NCBI GenBank assembly: GCA_028279205.1
Contig: JANQSR010000151.1
Coordinates: 1 to 7,745 of the forward strand
Source of the DNA: Simkania sp.
GTDB taxonomy: Bacteria > Chlamydiota > Chlamydiia > Chlamydiales > Simkaniaceae
Reading direction: 5' to 3'
Length of the DNA stretch: 7,745 nt
The position numbers and the translations under genes are program-made. Positions within the stretch are counted from its first letter, which is position 1, and every line of letters begins with the position of its first letter. Below are positions 1-6,787 of this stretch, piece after piece. The notes below the pieces were generated by a model. The model was given only the letters and a program-made list of their open reading frames with translations, was not told where the DNA came from and did not search any database.

Positions 1-1
1 G

Positions 2-2776
2 AACAAATGGTATACTTTTTGGGAAGAGGGAGGCTTTTTTAAGGCAAACCCCCTCTCAGACAAACCCCCTTACTGCGTCATCTTGCCCCCACCCAATGTA
101 ACGGGGGCTCTCCACATAGGGCATGCTTTCATCGATACACTTCAGGATATCATCATACGGTATAAACGTATGTGCGGGCTTGAAACGGTTTGGATCCCTG
201 GTGTAGACCACGCGGGGATCTCCACTCAAACAGTTGTCGAAAAATATCTCATGAAAAAAGAGGGCAAAAGGCGCAAAGAGTACACACGCACAGATTTTCT
301 AGACCATGTGTGGCAATGGAAGGTGCGACATGAAGAGAAGATCATCTCCCAGCTTAAGCAGTTGGGCTGCTCTTGCGACTGGACTCTTCAACGATTCACC
401 ATGGACGAGGAGTCGAACCGAGCCGTCCGTTTGCTCTTTAAAAGGATGTATGATGAAGGTTTGATCTACCAAGGGGATTACCTGGTTAATTGGGATCCGA
501 TCACGCAAACAGCTCTAGCAGATGATGAGGTTGAATATGAACAGCAAGAGACCTATTTGTGGCATGTGAAATATCCCATAGAAGGGGAAAAAGGGCATAT
601 TACCGTTGCAACTACGCGCCCTGAAACTTTGCTTGGTGACGTTGCTGTGGCTGTCGCAAAAGGGGACAAACGGTATGAAAAATTGGTAGGTAAAAAGTTG
701 ATCTTGCCACTGACCCGTCGAAAAATTCCCCTCCTTGCCGACTCGTCTGTTGACTTAGGATTCGGAACGGGCGCTGTCAAAGTAACTCCTGCTCATGACC
801 CCAATGATTACGAGATTGCAAGGCGGCATAAGCTAGAGCTGATTAATTTGCTCAATCCAGATGGAACCTTTAATGAAAACGGTTTGCAGTTTGAAGGGCT
901 TAGTGTAAAAAAAGCGAGAACTCTCGTTGTGGCCAGCTTAAAAAAAGGGGGGTTTTTAGAAAAAGTTGAGCCTTATACCAACCGAGTGGGCGTTTCCTAC
1001 CGCTCAAAAGGGATCATCGAACCCTATCTTTCAAAACAGTGGTTTGTAAGGATGAGCCCTTTTAAAGAGGATCTAATCCAAGCGGTTACTTCTGGCGCAG
1101 TAAAATTCATTCCAAAACAGTGGGAGCAGACCTACTTTCACTGGATCGAAAATCTTCGAGATTGGTGTATCTCACGCCAACTGTGGTGGGGGCACCAAAT
1201 TCCCATCTGGCATCACACAGAGCAGCCAGAGAGGATCATCTGTTTTGCAGATGGAGACCTTCCTCCCGAGGTGAAAGCTGAACCAAACAAATGGAAGCGG
1301 GATGAGGATGTGCTCGACACCTGGTTTTCCTCTGCTCTTTGGCCCTTTAGCACACTCGGATGGCCCTCCCCAACCGATCAGCTAAAAAAGTTTTACCCCA
1401 ATGCAACATTGATTACTGGGCACGATATCCTCTTTTTCTGGGTAGCGCGGATGATCATGATGGGTCGATATGTCATGAAGAGGGTTCCTTTTTTTGAGGT
1501 CAATATACAGGGGCTTATTTTTGGAAAATCCTATTGGCAAAAAGATGAAGAGGGTGAAATTACCTATGTCGATTCTCACCAGAAAAAAGAGTTTGACTTG
1601 GGTAAATCTCTACCAAAAGGGATCTTCTCGAAATGGGAGAAAATGTCCAAATCAAAACGGAATGTGATCGATCCGATCCAAGTGATCAACACATATGGGA
1701 TAGACGCTTTGCGGATGAGTTTGGGAGCGAGCGCGACCCATGCGGCGCAAATCGATCTTGACTTCCGCCGTTTTGAAAAGTTCAAACACTTCACAAATAA
1801 GGTCTGGAACGGCTCCCGTTTTGTTTTAATGCACCTCTCTGACCTCTCCTCGGAAGAGTTCAGTCAAGGAATTGGAACTCTCGCGCTTGAAGATCGGTGG
1901 ATCCTTTCCAGACTCAACTCAGTCATCCAAAAGATGCACCTCCATTTTAGCGAGTATCACTTTGATCGAGCCGCCAAACTGTGCTACTTTTTCTTTTGGA
2001 ACGAATTTTGCGCCTACTATTTAGAGATGGCAAAACCGACCCTTTCTGAAAGCGCAAGCAACGGGAAAGATAAGAAAAAGCTTTTGAGCATCATCCTTTT
2101 AGCGGCAATTCGGTTGATGCACCCATTTGCCCCCTTTATCACAGAAGAGGTGTTTCATCTGCTTAAAAACCATTTTACCCCTCTGAACTTTTCAGATCCA
2201 GATCCTTACACTCAAGAGGGGATCAAAGCCCTTAGCTCACCTGCCTGCATAGTCGCCCCCTACCCACAGGTGATTTGCTTATCCGATATCGACCAAAAGA
2301 TCGAAGACAAGTTCGAATTTTTAAACAAAATAGTCTACGAGATCCGCATGATCCGCGCAGAGATAGGCCTTCCCCCTCGTGAGCTCACTGATCTGATTGT
2401 AGAGGGCAAAGAGGAGGAGATCGAATTGCTCAAGGAGAATCAAAGGGTCATTAGTCCCCTTGCACGCATTCGCTCCATCAAAACGGAAAATCGTGCATCA
2501 CTCACACTTTCTGCTTGCAAACAGGTCGGCTCACTTAAATTCATCCTCCCTTTGAGCAGCGCACACTTGGACAAAGAAAAAGAGCGTCTAGCCAAAGAGA
2601 GGAAGAAGAAAAAGGAGCAATCCGAATTACTAAAAAAGAAATTAAGTCTTTCCCAGTTTATCAAACGTGCTCCTAGAGAGGTGGTCGATCAGACAAAGGA
2701 GAAATTCGAAAAACTTGAAGATGAAATCAAGGCAATTGATGCTAGGTTGCTCTCTCTTTGCGATTTAAGAAATTAA
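2..2776 (+). CDS. valS: valyl-tRNA synthetase, 5'-partial at window edge
   Basis: Cytoplasmic class I aminoacyl-tRNA synthetase that activates valine with ATP, charges tRNA-Val and edits mischarged threonine. The frame is open from base 2, and the residues there (NKWYTFWEEGGFF) are typical ValS N-terminus, so the TTG at 83 is internal, not the start. 924 residues are visible; recalled chlamydial ValS is about 940, so roughly 15-20 are missing. In window numbering: PPPNVTGALHIGH carries the HIGH motif at residues 38-41 (bases 113-124). The CP1 editing domain includes TTRPETLLGD near 204 and FGTGAVKVTPAHDPNDY near 254. The catalytic fold resumes with DWCISRQLWWGH, and KMSKS is at 547-551 (bases 1640-1654). 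The helical anticodon-binding domain follows. A lysine/glutamate-rich coiled-coil tRNA arm runs from 857 to 924. All catalytic motifs are intact and there is no frameshift. The stop overlaps the stop of the convergent symporter gene. Sequence wording is chlamydial. Confidence 0.97.
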   Translation, partial: NKWYTFWEEGGFFKANPLSDKPPYCVILPPPNVTGALHIGHAFIDTLQDIIIRYKRMCGLETVWIPGVDHAGISTQTVVEKYLMKKEGKRRKEYTRTDFLDHVWQWKVRHEEKIISQLKQLGCSCDWTLQRFTMDEESNRAVRLLFKRMYDEGLIYQGDYLVNWDPITQTALADDEVEYEQQETYLWHVKYPIEGEKGHITVATTRPETLLGDVAVAVAKGDKRYEKLVGKKLILPLTRRKIPLLADSSVDLGFGTGAVKVTPAHDPNDYEIARRHKLELINLLNPDGTFNENGLQFEGLSVKKARTLVVASLKKGGFLEKVEPYTNRVGVSYRSKGIIEPYLSKQWFVRMSPFKEDLIQAVTSGAVKFIPKQWEQTYFHWIENLRDWCISRQLWWGHQIPIWHHTEQPERIICFADGDLPPEVKAEPNKWKRDEDVLDTWFSSALWPFSTLGWPSPTDQLKKFYPNATLITGHDILFFWVARMIMMGRYVMKRVPFFEVNIQGLIFGKSYWQKDEEGEITYVDSHQKKEFDLGKSLPKGIFSKWEKMSKSKRNVIDPIQVINTYGIDALRMSLGASATHAAQIDLDFRRFEKFKHFTNKVWNGSRFVLMHLSDLSSEEFSQGIGTLALEDRWILSRLNSVIQKMHLHFSEYHFDRAAKLCYFFFWNEFCAYYLEMAKPTLSESASNGKDKKKLLSIILLAAIRLMHPFAPFITEEVFHLLKNHFTPLNFSDPDPYTQEGIKALSSPACIVAPYPQVICLSDIDQKIEDKFEFLNKIVYEIRMIRAEIGLPPRELTDLIVEGKEEEIELLKENQRVISPLARIRSIKTENRASLTLSACKQVGSLKFILPLSSAHLDKEKERLAKERKKKKEQSELLKKKLSLSQFIKRAPREVVDQTKEKFEKLEDEIKAIDARLLSLCDLRN

Positions 2777-4191
2777 CCAAAAACCGAACTCAATCTATTC
2801 TCTTTTTTTTTCCCCCCCCCTTTTCTCTCCCGATCGATCATTTTAAAGAACCCGCTAGACTCTTTGACCACAACTGAAGATAGAGCAAAAAGCCCAATCA
2901 AGTTTGGCAAAGCCATCAGCCCGTTCATCATATCTGCAAGATACCAGACCAGATCGAGACTCATAAGAGCACCTGAGAAAACAAAACAGCAAAAAAAGAT
3001 CCGGTATGGATAAACGACTCTCTTTCCTAACAAATACTCAATGCATTTCTCTCCGTAATAGGACCATCCGACGATGGTTGAATACCCAAAGAGAACAATC
3101 CCGACCAAAACGATAAAGTCTCCGAAAGGAAGCACGGAACGGAACGCTTCCATCATCAGAGTAGAGCCGTTTAAAAGAGTGCCACTGGCATCAGTTCGAC
3201 CGAGAACACCCGTAACCGAGATGACAAGAGCCGTAATGGTACAAACAACCAAGGTAGAGAGAAAGACAGTGGTCATCGAAATCAACGCTTGTCTTCCTGG
3301 TACATCGGTTTTGGCTGCAGCCGCCGCTATAGGACCACTTCCGAGTCCCGCTTCGCTCGATGAAACGCCGCGCGAGATTCCGAATCGCAAGGCAGCGGTC
3401 ACGGTCGCACCAGCAAACCCTCCTATTGCCGCTTGACCAGAAAAGGCACTTTTAACAATAAGCACCAAACTACCGGGAATTGCGCTCATGTGTGCAAAAA
3501 TAATGATCAATCCTCCGAGAATATAAAACCCCGCCATAACAGGAACCAAAACGGCACAAAAACGGCCGATGCTTTTAATCCCCCCGATCAGAATCAATCC
3601 AGTCAAAAATGTCAGAATCAGTCCGCTCCAGAGGGGTGTGATGTGGAAAACACGCAGGGCATCAGCGATTGAATTAGACTGAATGAGGTTTCCACCAGCA
3701 CATGCAGAAAAAGTTCCCGCCAAGGCAAAAACCGCAGCCAACCACTTCCATTTGAGTCCTCTTCGGATGTAATACATGGGGCCTCCACGCATTTCCCCTT
3801 TTTTATCTTTGACTCGGTACTTGAGGGCTAGAAGCGCTTCGCCATATTTAGTCGCCATCCCGATCAAAGCGATCACCCACATCCAGAAGACCGCTCCCAT
3901 ACCACCAGAGACGATCGCTGTGGCAACGCCAGCAATACTCGCAATTCCGACAGTCGCTGCCAAGGCTGTCATTAAAGCTTGAAACTGACTGATATTTCCT
4001 TCAGATTGGTCATCTTTACGCGTAAATGCCAATTTAAGGGAATAAAATAGGTAACGGAACTGCATTCCCTTCAACCTAATGGTTAAGATGAAGCCGATAC
4101 CTACGAGAAGAAAGACTAAGATATGATTCCAGAGTACGGAATTGATCTTATTTAACCACTCCATCAACAGTTTTGAGTTAATAACATTCAT
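2773..4191 (-). CDS. AGCS-family sodium:alanine/glycine symporter, distal copy
   Basis: Inner-membrane secondary transporter of the alanine/glycine:cation symporter family, expected to import a small neutral amino acid with Na+ (substrate inferred from family). 472 residues, normal length, with about ten hydrophobic segments. The family signature GGMGAVFWMW is at 96-105, followed by GMATKYGEA and GGPMYY at 136-141. SRGVSSSEAGLGS near 273-285 and AAAAAKTDVPGRQA are the other conserved cores. ATG at 4191 is chosen because GAGG (4197-4200) sits 5 nt upstream. It lies 18 bp after the stop of the paralogous gene at 4210-5562, so the two are probably co-transcribed, this one second. Odd points: Ser85 and Ser279 stand where E. 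coli YaaJ has Asn in GNL and SNEAG. The C-terminal tail (about 454-472, RERKGGGKKKENRLSSVFG) is encoded by a G9-A9 homopolymer. The stop overlaps the valS stop. No terminator hairpin is visible after it. Confidence 0.93.
   Translation of the reverse strand: MNVINSKLLMEWLNKINSVLWNHILVFLLVGIGFILTIRLKGMQFRYLFYSLKLAFTRKDDQSEGNISQFQALMTALAATVGIASIAGVATAIVSGGMGAVFWMWVIALIGMATKYGEALLALKYRVKDKKGEMRGGPMYYIRRGLKWKWLAAVFALAGTFSACAGGNLIQSNSIADALRVFHITPLWSGLILTFLTGLILIGGIKSIGRFCAVLVPVMAGFYILGGLIIIFAHMSAIPGSLVLIVKSAFSGQAAIGGFAGATVTAALRFGISRGVSSSEAGLGSGPIAAAAAKTDVPGRQALISMTTVFLSTLVVCTITALVISVTGVLGRTDASGTLLNGSTLMMEAFRSVLPFGDFIVLVGIVLFGYSTIVGWSYYGEKCIEYLLGKRVVYPYRIFFCCFVFSGALMSLDLVWYLADMMNGLMALPNLIGLFALSSVVVKESSGFFKMIDRERKGGGKKKENRLSSVFG
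2803..2820 (-). repeat. G9-A9 homopolymer tract in symporter 3' end
   Basis: On the plus strand there are nine T (2803-2811) followed directly by nine C (2812-2820), flanked by T4. Read on the coding minus strand this is A4-G9-A9, encoding the lysine/glycine tail of the distal symporter. Such runs are prone to slipped-strand replication and polymerase slippage. By hand, losing one base leads to TGA and gaining one base leads to TAG within a few codons, so any slippage would only trim or change the last dozen residues and remove the overlap with valS. It could also be a sequencing length error. Confidence 0.9.
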
Positions 4192-4209
4192 TTTGACCTC
4201 GATTTTATT

Positions 4210-5562
4210 TTAAGACTCCTCTTGCTTTAATAACTTCTCAAAAGATTTGGTCTCTTTTGAAACAATACCAGCAAGTAAAAACAGACCGACAAGATTTGGA
4301 AAAGCCATCAGTCCATTCATCAAATTTGAAAACCCCCAAACAAATTCCAAACTAAGAATAGCCCCAGGAAGAACCAAAAGTGTGAAGATTAGACGATAGA
4401 CTTTAATAGAGGGAATCCCGAAGAGGTACTCGATACTTTTCTCTCCGTAGTAAGCCCACCCCAATATAGTCGAGTAAGCAAAAGGGATAATGGCGATTGT
4501 CAAAATGAGTCCCCCGTAGGGAATCATCCGATCAAAAGCTTCCGATGCAAGTGCGGAACCGTTGAGCAATTTTCCATCACTATCTAAAGTCCCAAAAAGA
4601 CCTGATAAGGCTATCACAAGTCCTGTAATTGTGCAGACGATTCCTGTCGTTAAAAAGACACTACACATCGAAACGAGAGCCTGACGTCCTGGCGTATCGG
4701 TTTTAGCTGCTGCTGCTGCAATAGATGAGGTTCCAAGTCCCGCCTCACTCGAAAAGATGCCACGAGAAACCCCAAATTGAATGGCCATCATCACCGTTGA
4801 ACCAGCAAAACCTCCCATCGCTGCCTGACCAGAGAAAGCAGTTTTAAAGATCAAAGCAAAAGCCGAAGGAACCGCTTTGATATTCAGAAAAATGATCAAA
4901 AGTCCAGCCGTGATGTAAAAACAAGCCATTGCGGGAACTAAAAAAGCAGAAATGCGGCCGATGCTCTTAATCCCCCCGATCAGGGCAATCCCAACGCAGA
5001 CGACCAGTATAATCCCCGTCCAGATCGTTGGAAAATTAAAAAGACGCATGGCATCCGCAACCGAGTTAGATTGAACCATATTTCCCGTGCCCAAAGCCGT
5101 GATTGCGGCAAAAAGGGCAAAGAGCTTTCCGAGCCATTTCTTTTTGAGCCCCCTTTCGAGGTAATACATGGGACCACCACACATCTCACCACTTTCATCG
5201 ACTGATCGGTATTTGACAGCCAAAATGGCCTCGCTATACTTGGTTGCCATTCCCAAAAGTGCGACGAGCCACATCCAAAAAAGGGAACCCAAGCCACCAA
5301 TTGCGATTGCCGTGGCAACACCTGTAATGCTTCCAATCCCAATCGTTGCGGCAAGAGCCGTCATAAGAGCCTGAAAATGGCTGATATCCCCTTTGGCTTT
5401 GTTGTCGTGACGTGTAAAGGCGCATTTGTGCGCATACCAAAAACGACGAAATTGCAAACCACGTATACGAAACGTCAAGTAGCCGCCAACAAGAACTAAG
5501 AGAATCAAAAGGGGAGAACTCCACACCCATTGGTTGAGTGTGCTAATCACATGTTGAAGCAT
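4210..5562 (-). CDS. AGCS-family sodium:alanine/glycine symporter, proximal copy
   Basis: Second member of the alanine/glycine:cation symporter family and the first gene of the two-gene operon. It is an integral inner-membrane protein expected to couple Na+ entry to uptake of alanine, glycine or a similar amino acid. 450 residues from the ATG at 5562. I prefer this to the in-frame TTG one codon earlier (5565) because AGGTG (5570-5574) lies 7 nt before the ATG; an ATG at 5569 is out of frame. Landmarks: GIGSITGVATAI at 75-86, signature-like GGLGSLFWMW at 89-98 (Ser93 where the PROSITE pattern as I recall it expects Gly/Ala), GGPMYY at 129-134, GNMVQSNSVADA near 160-171, SRGIFSSEAGLGT near 267-278, and GWAYYGEKSIEYL near 369-380. 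By eye about half of the residues match the downstream copy, with the same block order and length, which indicates an old tandem duplication. Ser78 and Ser272 replace the Asn found in YaaJ. The upstream region carries a 20-bp tandem repeat. Confidence 0.93.
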   Translation of the reverse strand: MLQHVISTLNQWVWSSPLLILLVLVGGYLTFRIRGLQFRRFWYAHKCAFTRHDNKAKGDISHFQALMTALAATIGIGSITGVATAIAIGGLGSLFWMWLVALLGMATKYSEAILAVKYRSVDESGEMCGGPMYYLERGLKKKWLGKLFALFAAITALGTGNMVQSNSVADAMRLFNFPTIWTGIILVVCVGIALIGGIKSIGRISAFLVPAMACFYITAGLLIIFLNIKAVPSAFALIFKTAFSGQAAMGGFAGSTVMMAIQFGVSRGIFSSEAGLGTSSIAAAAAKTDTPGRQALVSMCSVFLTTGIVCTITGLVIALSGLFGTLDSDGKLLNGSALASEAFDRMIPYGGLILTIAIIPFAYSTILGWAYYGEKSIEYLFGIPSIKVYRLIFTLLVLPGAILSLEFVWGFSNLMNGLMAFPNLVGLFLLAGIVSKETKSFEKLLKQEES

Positions 5563-5601
5563 CAAACATCACCTAAAAATTATTTTTAAAAAACACCCAG
5601 A

Positions 5602-5647
5602 ATCATACGACCGAGGTTATAATAAAGATGGGGAAAAAATTTAGCTT
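5602..5647 (-). promoter_or_regulatory. possible promoter of the symporter operon
   Basis: Upstream of the proximal symporter gene the minus strand reads TATGAT (plus 5602-5607) and, further out, TATTAT (plus 5619-5624), both acceptable -10 hexamers. No good TTGACA-like -35 box lies at the right distance. For TATTAT the -35 position (about 5642-5647) falls inside the first copy of the 20-bp repeat, so a regulator bound there could block or assist polymerase. Chlamydial promoters often deviate from consensus, so this is a placement guess only. Confidence 0.25.
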
Positions 5648-5687
5648 CTAATTAAGCTGATTAGCTTCTAATTAAGCTGAAAAGCTT
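5641..5687. repeat. 20-bp perfect tandem repeat with inner inverted repeats
   Basis: The unit TTAGCTTCTAATTAAGCTGA occurs at 5641-5660 and is repeated exactly at 5661-5680. A third partial copy (AAAGCTTTT, 5681-5689) keeps the AGCTT word in phase, at 5643, 5663 and 5683. Each full unit is itself an imperfect palindrome, AGCTT-N6-AAGCT, extendable by a G-T wobble and an A-T pair. The 20-bp period is close to two helical turns, which would put protein-binding sites on one DNA face. The array begins 79 bp upstream of the proximal symporter ATG. It looks like an operator array, but it could be a neutral tandem duplication. Confidence 0.85.
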
Positions 5688-6172
5688 TTGAAAGTCTGAG
5701 ACAATACAGAGTTCTCTTCTCAGCACACCAACTCTAATACGGTCTGCAATTCTATTACAAAAACTGATGAAATATCAAGATTTTTCTTGTGAAAAAAGTG
5801 GAAACCTTCGTGACGTAAGTTCATTCCATCCAGCACTTCCTTGCTTACGGACATAGTGTGATTTAAGCAAAAGATGGGTTCATTAGACGCTTACAATGGG
5901 ACGCACTCTACTTTTTGCTTTTCGCAAGCACTCAAACCAGAAAGCTATTACTTTTTCCAGACAGCTGTTTGACTTAGGGTCAGAGAGAAAAGATCTCAGA
6001 TTTTCTTCTGTTACGGTAGCGAAAACGGCAGAGACTTTTGGTATCCTCGCTCCAGGGTCATCGTGGATGCCTTTCCAGAGAGCATTAATTGACCTCTTTC
6101 CCAAAAGGGATTGACTTTAACTCCTTCCTTATTCAACAATGTCAATTTGACTGAAAATTAATCAAATACAAT
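5688..6172. other. gene-poor stretch, no assignable gene
   Basis: I see no gene I can name here. Between about 5883 and 6119 both strands are open: a 72-codon plus-strand frame from ATG 5896 to TGA 6114, and a minus-strand frame of similar length from TTG 6104 to 5883. Neither has a Shine-Dalgarno sequence and neither product is one I recognise, so at most one is real and possibly neither. Other marks: an AT-only hairpin (TTTTTC 5781-5786 with GAAAAA 5791-5796), CGTAAG/CTTACG inverted words near 5814-5850, and on the minus strand GTAAGCGTC reading leftward from 5894, resembling an IS66-type terminal repeat. Just before the next gene is the near-palindrome GTCAA-T-TTGAC at 6141-6151. Decayed mobile DNA plus the upstream region of the next gene is the most likely content. 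Confidence 0.5.
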
Positions 6173-6190
6173 AGAAGGAGATCATTTATA

Positions 6191-6553
6191 ATGAGTACTA
6201 TACAATCTATCAACCCTTCCAAATGGGTTCCACTTGTTGAACAGAGTTGCGCTACGAAAGAAGAGCTAAGAGCAACTTCCACAGATTGCTCAGATCGAGA
6301 ACCAACGGTTGAGAAATCGGATTTAGCAGCCAATTATCTCAGATTATTAGGGGATGCTTACCAAAAAAATGGAGATAATAAAGAGGCCGCCAATCTTCAC
6401 AAATTAGCAGCAAATGCTTACCGAAAGGCGATCCATTATTACCAGTCAGCAGCCCATAGTTACCTAAGAAATGGAAATAATATAGAGACCGACGATTGTT
6501 ACAGGTTAGCAGCGGATGTTTACAGAAAGTGCGCGTTCAAGGGGGGGAGTTAA
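6191..6553 (+). CDS. small TPR/SNAP-like helical repeat protein, possibly truncated
   Basis: 120 residues. The ATG at 6191 has AAGGAG (6175-6180) ten bases upstream, a strong though slightly distant ribosome binding site. Residues 1-45 are polar, without signal peptide or membrane segment. From about 46 the protein is alpha-helical with a 34-residue period: tyrosines of DAYQK (57) and HSYLR (91) are 34 apart, as are LAANAYRK and LAADVYRK. The first unit fits the TPR pattern well (LG..AY...G....A......A); the Ala/Tyr-rich wording also recalls eukaryotic SNAP adaptors. The repeat exists in DNA as a 102-bp diverged duplication. Such repeats bind proteins, and in host-dependent chlamydiae a TPR/SNAP-like protein could act on host membrane traffic, but that is inference. 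It stops after about two units with FKGGS, encoded across a G7 run next to transposase debris, so the original protein may have been longer. The gene stands alone. Confidence 0.7.
   Translation: MSTIQSINPSKWVPLVEQSCATKEELRATSTDCSDREPTVEKSDLAANYLRLLGDAYQKNGDNKEAANLHKLAANAYRKAIHYYQSAAHSYLRNGNNIETDDCYRLAADVYRKCAFKGGS
6541..6547. repeat. G7 homopolymer at the 3' end of the TPR-like gene
   Basis: Seven G residues immediately precede AGTTAA, the end of the TPR-like gene. As read, the gene stops at 6551-6553. Loss of one G would extend it by about 20 codons to a TGA near 6620; gain of one G gives a TAG within a few codons. The extension lies antisense to an IS66-type transposase fragment and does not look like further TPR repeat. 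Confidence 0.85.
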
Positions 6554-6711
6554 GAGCTGTCTAGGATTGATGGAGCCAGGCCTCCCTTTAGATGGGCTTC
6601 GAATGTTCGAGTCAGAAAATTGAAAAAATTACCCGATCGCTGCTTGAGTGTGAGACATACAGTCAGGAGTCTTTCCGTAAACCTTACCCCCCAATCGGAT
6701 TGGCTACACCC
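6550..6711 (-). pseudogene. C-terminal remnant of an IS66-type transposase
   Basis: On the minus strand this encodes GCSQSDWGVRFTERLLTVCL followed by TLKQ, a FFNFLTRTFEAHLKGG block and LAPSIL, then a stop at 6550. That order (SxxG.RF.ER..TV..TL.Q..., FL...., AH..G.PAPSL) is what I recall for the C-terminal end of IS66-family transposases. Upstream of about 6711 the frame stays open to 6766 but similarity ends, so the catalytic DDE region is absent and the piece cannot be active. A GTG at 6736-6738 opens the frame, but I see no ribosome binding site and no reason to think it is translated. Its stop overlaps the stop of the TPR-like gene in a shared TTAA, and the terminal repeat expected beyond the transposase end is missing, so the element was cut here. 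Family assignment is from memory, without a database search. Confidence 0.6.
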
Positions 6712-6787
6712 CCGGGAGTGTTCATTTAACTGTGTCACAGATAAAATTTGAAAGCAAAACAGACGTTACTTTAACCCTTTTATGCGC

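Noticed and set aside
83..85. TTG as the start codon of valS
   Set aside because: The frame is open to base 2 and the upstream residues match the ValS N-terminus, so the gene simply begins outside the window.
3074..3672. Plus-strand open frames opposite the distal symporter
   Set aside because: They are antisense shadows of a well-conserved membrane protein, with low-complexity products and no ribosome binding sites. The same applies to frames at 3776-3982 and 5168-5374.
4980..5530. Other-frame minus-strand ORFs inside the proximal symporter
   Set aside because: They overlap strongly conserved AGCS coding sequence in another frame and have no start signals.
5563..5565. TTG start for the proximal symporter, one codon before the ATG
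   Set aside because: AGGTG is 7 nt from the ATG at 5562 but only 4 nt from the TTG, and ATG is the stronger start.
5641..5689. Tandem repeat as a CRISPR array
   Set aside because: Copies are directly adjacent with no unique spacers, and there are only two full units.
6147..6172. TTGACT and TACAAT as promoter of the TPR-like gene
   Set aside because: The spacer is only 14 nt, and transcription would start within or after the ribosome binding site.
6605..6613. GTTCGAGTC resembling a tRNA T-loop
   Set aside because: No acceptor, D or anticodon stems can be drawn around it, and it lies within the IS66 transposase fragment.
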